The notes under the pieces were generated by a model that ran no database searches, was not told the origin of the DNA, and was given only the letters and a program-made list of their open reading frames with translations. Below are positions 53,661-63,225 of a stretch of 64,000 nt of DNA, piece after piece. The stretch covers positions 1 through 64,000 of the forward strand of contig CAZYMU010000001.1 of the NCBI GenBank assembly GCA_964648465.1, written 5' to 3'. Positions within the stretch are counted from its first letter, which is position 1. Each line of letters starts with the position of its first letter. Both the position numbers and the translations under genes were made by a program. This stretch comes from Aminicenans sp964648465. Lineage in GTDB: Bacteria; Acidobacteriota; Aminicenantia; Aminicenantales; Aminicenantaceae.

Positions 53661-54967
53661 ATACACCTCTTGCTGAAAGAATGCGCCCTAAGAGTCTGGA
53701 TAAGTTCTACGGTCAGGAACATTTGGTGGGAAAGGGGAAGATATTATCTCAACTTGTAAGAACAGACAGTCTTGTCTCCATCATCTTCTGGGGTCCCCCT
53801 GGTTCAGGGAAAACAACTCTGGGTTATTTACTGGCTCGCTATTTCAATTGCCCATGCCTTTTTTTTAGTGCGGTCCTTTCGGGAATCAAGGAAGTCAAGG
53901 AGGTCATGGCCAAATCTGAAAGTCATAAAAAGCTTTACAGCCAGTCCACGATTATTTTTATCGATGAAATTCACCGTTTTAATAAAGCTCAGCAAGCTGC
54001 ATTTTTACCATATGTAGAAAAGGGAGATATAATTCTTTTCGGTTCAACAACAGAAAATCCTTCTTTTGAGGTGATTGCTCCTCTTCTTTCAAGGACCAAG
54101 GTTCTTGTACTCAAGTCATTATCCGAGGAGACATTGGAACGAATTCTGAAAGAGGCCTTGACTGATAAAGATAGAGGTTTGGGAGATCTGAAATTAGAGA
54201 TAGAAAATCGAGCTGTCAAAATGATCATCGATTATGCTAATGGTGATGCGCGGAGAGCTCTCAATACTCTTGAGATTTCAGCGAATCTTAGAAAAAAGGG
54301 CAGGATTACTCCAGAAGAAGTAAAAGAAGCACTACAAAAGAGAATCCTCCTCTATGATAAAAAAGGTGAGGAGCATTTTAACCTGATTTCTGCACTTCAT
54401 AAAAGCCTTAGAAACAGCGATGTCGATGCTTCTCTTTACTGGCTGGCAAGAATGCTTGTTTCAGGAGAAGATCCGATGTATATAGCCAGGAGGCTGGTCC
54501 GTTTTGCTTCGGAAGATATTGGGCTTGCAGACCCACGATCTCTTGCCATTGCTCTTGATGCGAAAGAATCCTTTGCTTTTATTGGCTCTCCAGAAGGAGA
54601 ACTTGCTCTTGCCCAAGCAGTCATCTACTTAGCGTCTGCACCCAAAAGCAACCGGGTCTATACAGCTTTTTCAAAGGCCAGAAATGATGCTGAAACGAGC
54701 CCTTATGAACCTGTCCCCCTCCACATGAGGAATCCTGAAACATCATTGATGAAAGAAATAGGTTATGGTAGGGGATATAAATATGCGCATGATTATGCAT
54801 ACAGCACAACAGATATGGAGACATTGCCAAAGAGGTTTGTCGGGAGGAAATATTATAGTCCCGGGAATTTTGGCCTTGAAAAGGAGATTAAAAAGAGAAT
54901 GGACTGGTGGAAATCACAGAAGGAAAAATTAGTGACAAAAAGACCGGAGTCTGATTTTATAAAGTAG
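53642..54967 (+). CDS. rarA: Replication-associated recombination protein RarA (MgsA)
   Basis: 441 residues, AAA+ ATPase. PLAERMRPKSLDKFYGQEHL is the family's N-terminal motif, WGPPGSGKTTLG the Walker A, IFIDEIHRFNKAQQ the Walker B, and FGSTTENPSFEV sensor 1. The C-terminal half (ALHKSLRNSDVDASLYWLARML and the GYKYAHDY end) is complete. It acts at stalled replication forks with SSB. The ATG lies within a TATGAATAATTCAGGT repeat copy, so residues 2-6 (NNSGK) are encoded by it. No clear ribosome-binding site is seen. Confidence 0.92.
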   Translation: MNNSGKHTPLAERMRPKSLDKFYGQEHLVGKGKILSQLVRTDSLVSIIFWGPPGSGKTTLGYLLARYFNCPCLFFSAVLSGIKEVKEVMAKSESHKKLYSQSTIIFIDEIHRFNKAQQAAFLPYVEKGDIILFGSTTENPSFEVIAPLLSRTKVLVLKSLSEETLERILKEALTDKDRGLGDLKLEIENRAVKMIIDYANGDARRALNTLEISANLRKKGRITPEEVKEALQKRILLYDKKGEEHFNLISALHKSLRNSDVDASLYWLARMLVSGEDPMYIARRLVRFASEDIGLADPRSLAIALDAKESFAFIGSPEGELALAQAVIYLASAPKSNRVYTAFSKARNDAETSPYEPVPLHMRNPETSLMKEIGYGRGYKYAHDYAYSTTDMETLPKRFVGRKYYSPGNFGLEKEIKKRMDWWKSQKEKLVTKRPESDFIK

Positions 54968-55077
54968 AATATAATTTATCATTGTTCATGTTTTTTCAAA
55001 TGATATTAGCTTCATTTTATTATGTAAAGAATTGAGGGATAAGAGAAAAAAATGATATTATAGCCTTATTCGAGAAG

Positions 55078-58000
55078 ATGAAAAAACATGGATACATAGT
55101 TATTATTATTCTTTTTCTGAGTTGTTGTTCTTTATTTAAATCAAAGATTCCTTCTTACCCGACCGGAATTATATTTCCAATAGAAAAAGCGAAAGAGATG
55201 TCCTATAAAGGCATGGTCATTGATAACATCCAGAAAAAGGAAGGTTATCTTTATTTTTCAACGAGAGAAGGATTCATCTATTGTATTGATTATGAAAATG
55301 AGAAAATAAGCTGGGAATTTAAAGCCTCCGAGCCGATTGAAAGCCATCCTTTTTTAGGAAAAGAAAGTATCTATATTTTTGACAGGAAAAATCGTCTTTA
55401 CTGTCTCAACATGGGAGGGGAAGTTCGATGGAGCAATAAGATAAATGAAGAAATTACAAGCGGAGTAGTGGAATTCAAAGACAAAGTCTATTTGGGCACC
55501 GAAGAAGGAAATTTCATTGCTTTTAATTCATCTGATGGTAAAGAGCTCTGGCGTTTCAAGGCGGGGGGATCAATAATGTCTGAGCCGGTTGGGTCAAATG
55601 ATGTGATTATATTTGGTTGTGATGATCAGAAGCTTTATTTTTTAAGTAAGAATGGTTCATTGTTGGGCGAATTTGAAGCTGGAGATAAGATTCGATCTGG
55701 TCTCACAGTTGATGGCAATTGCCTTTATTTTGGCGCAGAGGACCGAAATTTTTACTGCGTGGACATAAAAAAGAAAAAGAAGAAATGGAAGGTTAAAACC
55801 GGCGGAAAAATAATCGTTCCTTCTGTTAATGACAGGAAAAGAGTTTATATTCTGAGCGGAAATAATGTTCTTTACTGCCTGAATAAGAAGAATGGAACGA
55901 TATTATGGTGGAATGGAATCCCTTCCAGCAGTAATTTTCGCCTTGAACTCATAGAAGACAGAATAACAGTATCATCTCTTTCTTCTCTTCTTGTTTGTTT
56001 CGATGTAAAGACTGGAAAAAAGGTTGGTTATTTTGAGGCTCCAATAGAGATAAAGTCAAATCCTTTGTGGATTGCCCCTTATCTTTTTATCAATCTTTAT
56101 AATGACTGGGGAAATACCGGGAGACTGCTCTTTATGAAGAAAGAAGTCAATGTTATATTGGAGCCTTCTGAGGAATATCCAAGAAAAATAAATGAAGAGA
56201 TTGCTTTTTCTTCCTTAATAACGGGTTTTTTTATGCCGGAATATGAGTTTACAATTCGATACTTGCATGTGCCTTTTGGTTCGGACATATGTCATTACAT
56301 GAAGGAGAAAGGTGAGAAGGTGATTGTCCAGGAAAAGTCAGATAAAAATACATGGACATGGTTTCCTGATAAGGCAGGAGCTTACGCAATAGGGGTTGTT
56401 GTCACTGATGAAAAAGAAAGAGCTGAAATAGAAATCCCTTTTATAATCGAGGAGAAAGAGAATTTTCGCATTGAATGGTGGCAGAACCATATAGATTTAA
56501 AACAGTCTTCTTTGGTTAAGAATTTGAAATGGAGATCTGTAGGGCCTTGGGAAATAAGCGGCCGTATCACAGATATTGCTGTGTCGAAAAGGAACCCTTA
56601 TGTGATTTATGTTTCTTCAGCGTATGGAGGAGTGTGGAAAACTGTAAATAACGGGACAAGCTGGGAACCAATATTTGATAACGAATCTTGCCTGAGTATT
56701 GGAGCCATTGCAGTAACAACCTCAGATGTTGATATTATTTGGTCGGGAAGATTAGATGCAGATATGGAATTAACAGGTGAAGAACCTCAGGATATTATCT
56801 GGGCAGGAAGTGGCGAGAACAATGCTAGTAATGGCTCTACCGCAGGAACAGGTGTTTTTAAATCAATAGACGGTGGGAACTCGTGGCAAAATGTAGGCTT
56901 AAATGACTCCAATCATATAGGTCGTATTATCATACATCCGGATAACCCGGACATCGTTTATGTTGCTGTGATGGGCCATCTTTTTACTCCAAATGAAGAA
57001 AGAGGATTATTCAAGACAGAAGATGGAGGAAATACTTGGAATAAAATACTTTTTATAAATGATAACACAGGAATTACGGATGCTGTCATGGATCCTGATA
57101 ATCCCGATATTCTTTATGCAGCCGCATGGGAAATGAAACGCAAAGCATGGAATTTTATCGAAAGCGTCGAAGGAAGCGGTATATATAAAACAACAGACGG
57201 CGGAGAGACTTGGAAAAAATTGACAAAAGGATTTCCTGAGGGAAAACATGTAGGCCGAATTGGACTAGATATAGCTGCTTCTAACTCCAGCATTATCTAT
57301 GCGATTTTGGATAATCGGGCCTTAAGAGCAAAACAAGATTCGGATGATGAAGAACATAAAATTACTGTAAAGAATTCGGCTGTAGATCAGGGAAAAGAGA
57401 AAAATATTATAGGGCCTGAAATATATAGGACTTCCGATAATGGAGAAACGTGGAAAAAAACCAACAAAGATTACATTGATGGTTTTTATAATTCATGTGG
57501 ATACTCTTTTGGCCAGATCAGAATCGATCCAAAAAATGAAAATAAAGTATATATTCTTGGTGTTCCGTTAATGATTTCTAGAAACAGCGGAGAGACATAT
57601 GAATCTATTGGAAAAATCCGGCTTCAGAGAGGGCATCATGCTCTCTGGATTGACTCAAATAATCACAATCACTTGATAGAAGGTAATGATGGGGGATTAA
57701 ATTTTTCCTATGATGGAGGGAATACCTGGCAGGAAGTTAACAGCATTCCTGTTGGCCAGCTCCAATCAATAGCCTATGATATGGAAGAACCGTATAATAT
57801 ATACGGTGCCGTACATGATAATGGAGTTTATTGTGGGTCTCATAGAGGAGTGCAAGGAATATCCAATGCTTGGAAGGAGATATTAGGAGGGGATGTTGTC
57901 TGTGTTCAGGTCGACCCCGAGGACTCGAACATTATTTATGCAGAATATCCATCAGGTAATGTTTTCCGTATAGAAAGGCGGGAAGGAACGTACAAGAATA

Positions 58001-59058
58001 TCAGTCCTAAGACTGAATTTAATGAATCCCATTTAAGGTTTAGCAGAAGGGCTCCGATTTTGATCTCGCCCCACAACCGCTTTATTATTTATCTAGGTGC
58101 TAATAAGCTGTTTAAATCCTACGACATGGGAGAGCACTGGATTTCTATTAGTCAAGATCTTACGACAAACCCTGAACATGGAAGTATTACTTACGGCTGT
58201 ATTGTTACGATATCTGAATCACCCGTTGTCCCTGGCCTGATATATGTAGGTACAGATAATGGAAATGTTTGTGTGACTAAGAATGGGGGAGTTACATGGG
58301 AAAAAATAATAGAGGGACTTTCTGCTAATAAGTGGGTTTCATGGGTTGAGGCTTCGAATTTTGATGAAGGCACTGTGTATGTTTCTTTAAGTGGATATTA
58401 CCATGATGATTTTAATAAATATCTTTATAAGTCTGTTGATTATGGAAAAACTTGGGTTTCAATAGCAAATAACATACCTTGTGGTCCTATTTGTGTTATC
58501 AAGGAAGATCCTAAAAATGAAAGAATACTCTATGTAGGAACGGATATGGGAGTTTACGTTTCCATTGATGGGGGAGCATCGTGGTCGACTCTTGGATCAG
58601 GCCTTCCTGCTGTTTATGTAACTGATATTGCAATTCATCCCAGGGACAATGATATTATTATAGCTACTAAAGGCCGTGGTGTTTATGTGATGAATGTTGA
58701 AACGATTCAAGAATTTAACCTGGATATTAAGGAAAAGAAGGCCCATCTCTTTGCTATTAAACCTGTCTATATAGATAGAAACTACCCTGAGTTAGAACCT
58801 GAGGCGAAGATATATTATTACTTAAGAGAAAGTAGAACGATAACTGTTTCTATTATCGATGATTCGGGTGAAATGATAAAAGAAATAGAGGAAGATGGTG
58901 ATGCAGGATTTAATTTGATAACGTGGGATCTTACTGTAGACAGAGAAGGTAATAAGGTTCAAATAGTCAATCCTGGTAAGTATCGGATTGAATTAAAGTC
59001 AGGTTTTCTAAAGTTAGACGGGAAACTAGAAATTGTAAATCGTTTTCCAAATGTATGA
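55078..59058 (+). CDS. Large lipoprotein: PQQ-type propeller fused to VPS10/BNR-type propeller
   Basis: 1326 residues. A lipoprotein signal ends FLSCC. Residues about 45-340 hold seven or so PQQ-like strands (YLYFSTREGFIYCIDYENEKISWEF, GKELWRFKAGG). About 355-450 is an Ig-like stretch. From 485 to about 1210 many BNR/sortilin repeats (GNSWQNVGL, GGETWKKLTKG, GGNTWQEVNS) form one or two propellers, as in VPS10-domain secreted proteins. The C-terminus ends with a FlgD-like Ig fold (NLITWDLTVDREGNKV). The whole is exported; no catalytic residues are evident. It probably binds protein or polysaccharide at the surface. Confidence 0.82.
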   Translation: MKKHGYIVIIILFLSCCSLFKSKIPSYPTGIIFPIEKAKEMSYKGMVIDNIQKKEGYLYFSTREGFIYCIDYENEKISWEFKASEPIESHPFLGKESIYIFDRKNRLYCLNMGGEVRWSNKINEEITSGVVEFKDKVYLGTEEGNFIAFNSSDGKELWRFKAGGSIMSEPVGSNDVIIFGCDDQKLYFLSKNGSLLGEFEAGDKIRSGLTVDGNCLYFGAEDRNFYCVDIKKKKKKWKVKTGGKIIVPSVNDRKRVYILSGNNVLYCLNKKNGTILWWNGIPSSSNFRLELIEDRITVSSLSSLLVCFDVKTGKKVGYFEAPIEIKSNPLWIAPYLFINLYNDWGNTGRLLFMKKEVNVILEPSEEYPRKINEEIAFSSLITGFFMPEYEFTIRYLHVPFGSDICHYMKEKGEKVIVQEKSDKNTWTWFPDKAGAYAIGVVVTDEKERAEIEIPFIIEEKENFRIEWWQNHIDLKQSSLVKNLKWRSVGPWEISGRITDIAVSKRNPYVIYVSSAYGGVWKTVNNGTSWEPIFDNESCLSIGAIAVTTSDVDIIWSGRLDADMELTGEEPQDIIWAGSGENNASNGSTAGTGVFKSIDGGNSWQNVGLNDSNHIGRIIIHPDNPDIVYVAVMGHLFTPNEERGLFKTEDGGNTWNKILFINDNTGITDAVMDPDNPDILYAAAWEMKRKAWNFIESVEGSGIYKTTDGGETWKKLTKGFPEGKHVGRIGLDIAASNSSIIYAILDNRALRAKQDSDDEEHKITVKNSAVDQGKEKNIIGPEIYRTSDNGETWKKTNKDYIDGFYNSCGYSFGQIRIDPKNENKVYILGVPLMISRNSGETYESIGKIRLQRGHHALWIDSNNHNHLIEGNDGGLNFSYDGGNTWQEVNSIPVGQLQSIAYDMEEPYNIYGAVHDNGVYCGSHRGVQGISNAWKEILGGDVVCVQVDPEDSNIIYAEYPSGNVFRIERREGTYKNISPKTEFNESHLRFSRRAPILISPHNRFIIYLGANKLFKSYDMGEHWISISQDLTTNPEHGSITYGCIVTISESPVVPGLIYVGTDNGNVCVTKNGGVTWEKIIEGLSANKWVSWVEASNFDEGTVYVSLSGYYHDDFNKYLYKSVDYGKTWVSIANNIPCGPICVIKEDPKNERILYVGTDMGVYVSIDGGASWSTLGSGLPAVYVTDIAIHPRDNDIIIATKGRGVYVMNVETIQEFNLDIKEKKAHLFAIKPVYIDRNYPELEPEAKIYYYLRESRTITVSIIDDSGEMIKEIEEDGDAGFNLITWDLTVDREGNKVQIVNPGKYRIELKSGFLKLDGKLEIVNRFPNV

Positions 59059-59094
59059 AATCTGATAAGATATAAACAGAAAGGAGATTTTATT

Positions 59095-59640
59095 ATGAAT
59101 AGAAATGAAGCTTTAGAACTTGTTAAAAAATACCTCAAAAATAAAAACCTCGTAAAGCATTCGTTATCAGTTGAAGCTTGTATGAAAGCAATGGCAGCCA
59201 GACTCAACAAAGATGTGGGAAAATGGGGACTTGCAGGACTTTTACATGATCTTGATTATGAGATAACAGAAAAAGATCCTGATCTCCATACAGTTGAGAC
59301 TGTAAAAATTTTAAAAGAGCTTGGTGTGGAACCTGAAATTCTACGTACTATTCAAGCCCATGCAGGAAAAGTTCCCTGTCAAAGTGAAATGGAATGGTCG
59401 ATTTTTTCTATTGACCCATTGACAGGTCTTATTGTTGCTGCTACTTTGATGCATCCAAGTAAAAAAATAAAAGAGGTAGACCTTGGTTTTGTGAAAAGAA
59501 GATACAAAGAAAAGAGTTTTGCAAGGGGTGCAAAAAGGGAAGAAATTGAACAGATCAAAAATATAGGCCTTGATCTTGATGACTTTATAACAATTTGTTT
59601 GGAAGCAATGCAGGGAATTGATAAAGAACTTGGATTCTGA
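59095..59640 (+). CDS. HDIG-domain HD hydrolase
   Basis: 181 residues. VKHSLSVEACMKAMAARL followed by GLLHDLDYE supplies the HD metal motif, and IQAHAGK a later His of the HDIG group. Such proteins are metal-dependent phosphohydrolases, often of nucleotides; the exact substrate is unknown. AAAGGAG precedes the ATG. Cytoplasmic, 36 bp after the large lipoprotein gene. Confidence 0.82.
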   Translation: MNRNEALELVKKYLKNKNLVKHSLSVEACMKAMAARLNKDVGKWGLAGLLHDLDYEITEKDPDLHTVETVKILKELGVEPEILRTIQAHAGKVPCQSEMEWSIFSIDPLTGLIVAATLMHPSKKIKEVDLGFVKRRYKEKSFARGAKREEIEQIKNIGLDLDDFITICLEAMQGIDKELGF

Positions 59641-59770
59641 TAAGTGTAGAAAGATTAAAAAAATTTTACAAAGTAATGTTGGTGTAGGCAGGTTCGATTC
59701 ATAAATAATTCGCATAAGATAGATAAAAAGCTAAAATTTTCATTTTGCTTTGACATTGGGATGGATATGT

Positions 59771-59799
59771 TTGACATCGAATATTTCATGTGCTATAAA
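59771..59799 (+). promoter_or_regulatory. Extended -10 promoter of the mobB unit
   Basis: TTGACA (59771-59776), a 17-bp spacer ending TGC, and TATAAA (59794-59799). Together with the ATG at 59849 this sets the 5' end of the mobB-membrane protein-FNT unit. It closely resembles the pgi promoter at 42583. Confidence 0.65.
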
Positions 59800-59848
59800 T
59801 TCTTATCCTGAAAAAAGAAGAATTTCAAGACTTAATGTCGAGGGTTTC

Positions 59849-60514
59849 ATGAAAATTTTTGCGGTTATTGGTAAATCAAAAACTGGTAAGACGCGGTTGA
59901 TAAAATTGCTTCTAGTGGAATTGAAAAAACGCGGACATTCTGTTGCTGTTGTCAAACACTGTGCTCAGGGATTTGACTTGGATTCTGAAGGAAAGGATTC
60001 CTGGCAGTTCCTGGAGTCAGGATCTGATGGTGTTGTTGTAGCATCCCAAGATCGATTAGCAGTGTTCAAAAAAAAATTGGATGAAAAGGGCTTTTCAGAG
60101 ATAGCAACAGAGTTTTTTAAAAATATTGACTTTGTTTTTATAGAAGGCGGCAGTAAGGACAAAAAACTGAGAAAAATAGAAGTGCTACGGAAGGGGATAG
60201 CCGAGAAAGTAGAATGTTTTCCGAAAGAACTTGCTGCTGTTGTTTCTGATGTGAAAGTTGCTGTAGATAAACCTGTATTTAATCATGATCAAATAACTGA
60301 GATTTCAAATTTTATTGAGAGCAGCATTCAGTACGAAGGGCCTCGTGTTTATTTGGAGATTGATGGAAAGCCTGTACGTCTGAATGCATTTGTAAAAAAG
60401 AATACAGAAAACATTATTTTAGGGATGATTAAATCTCTAGATGGACTCCCGGAAAATCCGGAATGTTTAACCTTATCTATAATAAGAAAGGAGAAGAAGA
60501 TTGAGAAAATTTAA
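59849..60514 (+). CDS. mobB: MobB-like molybdopterin-guanine dinucleotide biosynthesis protein
   Basis: 221 residues. FAVIGKSKTGKTRLIKLLL is the P-loop, VAVVKHCAQGFDLDSEGKDSW the MobB-specific His/Asp segment, and DFVFIEGGSKD the Walker B equivalent. It binds GTP and helps MobA attach GMP to molybdopterin. The C-terminal 60 residues (from about 165) extend beyond the usual domain and end in KKEKKIEKI. GAGGG lies before the ATG; an earlier start at 59750 would lie upstream of the promoter. It overlaps the next gene by 14 bases. Confidence 0.85.
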   Translation: MKIFAVIGKSKTGKTRLIKLLLVELKKRGHSVAVVKHCAQGFDLDSEGKDSWQFLESGSDGVVVASQDRLAVFKKKLDEKGFSEIATEFFKNIDFVFIEGGSKDKKLRKIEVLRKGIAEKVECFPKELAAVVSDVKVAVDKPVFNHDQITEISNFIESSIQYEGPRVYLEIDGKPVRLNAFVKKNTENIILGMIKSLDGLPENPECLTLSIIRKEKKIEKI

Positions 60515-61121
60515 GAACTGGTCATGGTTATTGCTTTTTGGCTCTCTTTGGGGGATAATAGAAGTTGCTGGAGGGGGAGTCTTATCTGAGTATAATATGC
60601 TTCATGTTTCTGTAATCCTTGCAGCCTGGGCATTCATAGTCATGGCTGTTGCAAGAGGGATAGTGAATAAACCAGGTTCATCGATCGTTATTGGGATTGT
60701 TGCAGTCATTTTTAAGCTGGCAAATGCAGCCCCGTTCTTCTGCCATCTTCTAGGGATTTTTGCCCTTGGTTTAGCATTTGATGTTTTTTCAAGTTTATTA
60801 ATGAAGAATGAGAGAAAAATTTCTTTTCGGTTAAGTCTAACAGGTGCATTGAGTGCATATAGTGGATATGCGCTTTTTGCCATTATCATTACTTATATCG
60901 TTCAATATAAATACTGGATTGCTGGCGGATTGCCAAAGGTGCTTGAACATATATTTGTTGGAGGTAGTTTAGCAGCAATAGGGGCTGTGGTGCTTGTTCC
61001 TTTAGGGTTCTGGATTGGAATAAATAGTGAGAATTTATTTGAGCGGCGGCCTGTATTGACTTATGCAGGAACTCTAATGGGAGTAGTTCTTCTGTGGACA
61101 TTGGGAAGATTCGTAGGATAA
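60501..61121 (+). CDS. Membrane protein of unknown family, TTG start
   Basis: 206 residues, six or so hydrophobic helices; the N-terminus reads MRKFKNWSWLLLFGSLWGIIEVAGGG. I do not recognise a family. TTG at 60501 is supported by AAAGGAG eight bases upstream and overlaps the mobB end. It sits between mobB and an FNT channel, so a link to molybdate, tungstate or formate handling is possible but unproven. Confidence 0.7.
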   Translation: MRKFKNWSWLLLFGSLWGIIEVAGGGVLSEYNMLHVSVILAAWAFIVMAVARGIVNKPGSSIVIGIVAVIFKLANAAPFFCHLLGIFALGLAFDVFSSLLMKNERKISFRLSLTGALSAYSGYALFAIIITYIVQYKYWIAGGLPKVLEHIFVGGSLAAIGAVVLVPLGFWIGINSENLFERRPVLTYAGTLMGVVLLWTLGRFVG

Positions 61122-61155
61122 TTTTTATATTATTATGATATGAAAGGAGTTAGAT

Positions 61156-62013
61156 ATGGCAATTGAATGTAAGAATCCAGCGACCATCGCAAGTAGTCTT
61201 GCTGATAGTGTGTGTGTGAAGAAAGTCAACTTGAATTTTCTTAATCTTTCTATCCTTGGAATTTTTGCAGGGGCATTTATTGGTTTTGGTGCAGAGCTTG
61301 CAACCATTGTTGGGCATGATATGGGCAAATTCGTCGGTGTAGGATTAACTAAGTTTATGATGGGTGCTGTCTTTAGTGTAGGCCTGATATTAGTGGTTAT
61401 TGCTGGAGCAGAACTTTTTACTGGAAACAATCTTATAGTTCTTGCGGTTCTTGATAAAAAAGTTTCTATCTGGGGTTTACTGAGAAACTGGGGTATTGTA
61501 TATGTCGCCAATATTGTAGGTTCCCTTATTCTTGTTGCTATCATGTACTACAGTAGATTGTGGGAAGGAGGAGGCCAGGCTATAGGAGTTTTTTCTTTAA
61601 AAATTGCAACTGCAAAAGCTAATCTAACTTTTTGGCCTGCGTTTTTCAGAGGGATTGGATGTAATTGGCTGGTATGTTTAGCAGTGTGGATGGCATTATC
61701 GGCTCGTCATACAGTGGGAAAAGTGTTTGCTATATTTTTTCCCATAATGGCATTTGTGGCTTCCGGGTTTGAGCATAGTGTTGCCAATATGTTTTTTATT
61801 CCTATGGGGATGGCGCTTAAAGAAATTCAGCCTATTGTAGCCGCCTCGGGTATAGCAGCTGAAAAGCTGCAGAATCTTGACCTTTTTGGATTTCTTGTTA
61901 GGAATGAAGTCCCTGTGACTCTTGGCAACATTGTAGGTGGTGCGTTTTTTGTTGGAGTTCTTTACTGGATTGCCTATGTAAGAAAGAGTAAAAAAGAACT
62001 AGAAGCAAAATAA
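61156..62013 (+). CDS. Formate/nitrite transporter (FNT family, FocA-like)
   Basis: 285 residues with six hydrophobic helices. AGAFIGFGAELATIVGHD, AGAELFTGNNLIVL and GFEHSVANMFFIPMG match the FNT signature segments, including the central His in the FEHS stretch. It is a pentameric channel for formate, nitrite or hydrosulfide. AAAGGAG precedes the ATG. With MobB and MobA around it, formate is the likeliest substrate. Confidence 0.9.
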   Translation: MAIECKNPATIASSLADSVCVKKVNLNFLNLSILGIFAGAFIGFGAELATIVGHDMGKFVGVGLTKFMMGAVFSVGLILVVIAGAELFTGNNLIVLAVLDKKVSIWGLLRNWGIVYVANIVGSLILVAIMYYSRLWEGGGQAIGVFSLKIATAKANLTFWPAFFRGIGCNWLVCLAVWMALSARHTVGKVFAIFFPIMAFVASGFEHSVANMFFIPMGMALKEIQPIVAASGIAAEKLQNLDLFGFLVRNEVPVTLGNIVGGAFFVGVLYWIAYVRKSKKELEAK

Positions 62014-62047
62014 TATTATTTATCTTTAAATGGCCGGAGCGATCTTA

Positions 62048-63175
62048 TTAAAAAGTATAAATAGCACTAATCACAATTTGGTTGGTTTTTGCTTCATCGT
62101 CAAGATTGAGATATTGACTCAGGAAATTGCAATATTCAATACCCAATGAAACACTGCTTATAACATTGTATTTGAGCCCTGAAAAAATGGCTCTGGTTTT
62201 TTTGAGATTTCCTGATAATAATTGAGATTTATCTGTAAGGTCTTCCAAGGCGTATCCAAGCCAACTTTGGAAATTGTTCAATGAATATACAATTTCAGAC
62301 CAGAACGCAGTTGCTTTTTTACCTTCAAATTTATCTGCTTTTACGTTGTCATAAACATTAGAACGGGAAAGAAATACAGAGAGATTTTGTCCTTGGCCCA
62401 ATTCTCCTTTGAATGTGAGATTTCTAGCAAATGGGATGATGCAATCAAGACTTAATCCAGCAATATCAACATCTGTTTCATAATCCTCTAGAGGATTTGT
62501 ATAGTGCTCCCTGCCAAAAGTTGTGGACAAGCCTATTTTTATATTTCCATTATTTCCGAATTTCATACCAATACGTCCTTGAGTGATAGGCAAGCATGTC
62601 TTTGTTGCACCGGAAGAAGTGGGATCATTGAGGCTTACGGCAAAGTCAAACATATCAGATAACCAGGTGTAGCGGATTTGAGCTCTTCTAAAACCGAGGT
62701 TTCCTGTTTGCCAGAAATATCCGTTGGTCAACAAAGTAGTGGGGCCCAATGGAGAAAATACATCCCAATATTGCCCAAAAAGAAAAGAAGAATTTCTATT
62801 AGAAAGGCTGAAGTAGGCATGGCGAATCCGGAATTTCATTTGATTCCTACTAGTTCCATCATAGAGATCCCATTCAAAATGACCCTTAACTGTCCATCCA
62901 TTTCCAAGAGAGAGTTTTGTCCATCTAAGACCAAATCGACTGTTCATAGCAGTTAAATTAGTATTCCCTTCCTCTCCGAATTTAGCATAGCGGCAGGCAA
63001 TTAGGCTGTTCATGGGATTATCCTGGTATGTTCCATCAAGCTTTAGAAATCCATAAAAATCGAGTTTGAATTTTTCATTATCTACAAATCTGATAGAAGC
63101 CTTGCCCTGAAACGTAAAAATAAGCAGTGAAAATACTGTCAGAACAATAATTCCTAGTGCTGTTTTTTTTATCAT
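62048..63175 (-). CDS. Outer-membrane porin
   Basis: 375 residues. Signal peptide (ALGIIVLTVFSLLIFTFQGKA), then amphipathic beta-strands beginning KFKLDFYGFLKLDGTYQDNP, with LFGQYWDVFSPLGP near the middle as in the DcaP/porin-like family, and a C-terminal strand ending VISAIYTF, the aromatic end recognised by the BAM machine. It forms a general or anion-selective outer-membrane pore. It lies downstream of mobA on the same strand. Confidence 0.82.
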   Translation of the reverse strand: MIKKTALGIIVLTVFSLLIFTFQGKASIRFVDNEKFKLDFYGFLKLDGTYQDNPMNSLIACRYAKFGEEGNTNLTAMNSRFGLRWTKLSLGNGWTVKGHFEWDLYDGTSRNQMKFRIRHAYFSLSNRNSSFLFGQYWDVFSPLGPTTLLTNGYFWQTGNLGFRRAQIRYTWLSDMFDFAVSLNDPTSSGATKTCLPITQGRIGMKFGNNGNIKIGLSTTFGREHYTNPLEDYETDVDIAGLSLDCIIPFARNLTFKGELGQGQNLSVFLSRSNVYDNVKADKFEGKKATAFWSEIVYSLNNFQSWLGYALEDLTDKSQLLSGNLKKTRAIFSGLKYNVISSVSLGIEYCNFLSQYLNLDDEAKTNQIVISAIYTF

Positions 63176-63225
63176 TTCCTCCTTAGAAAATTTGTGTTAG
63201 AGAGAAAGTGTAATTTTTAAGTTTT

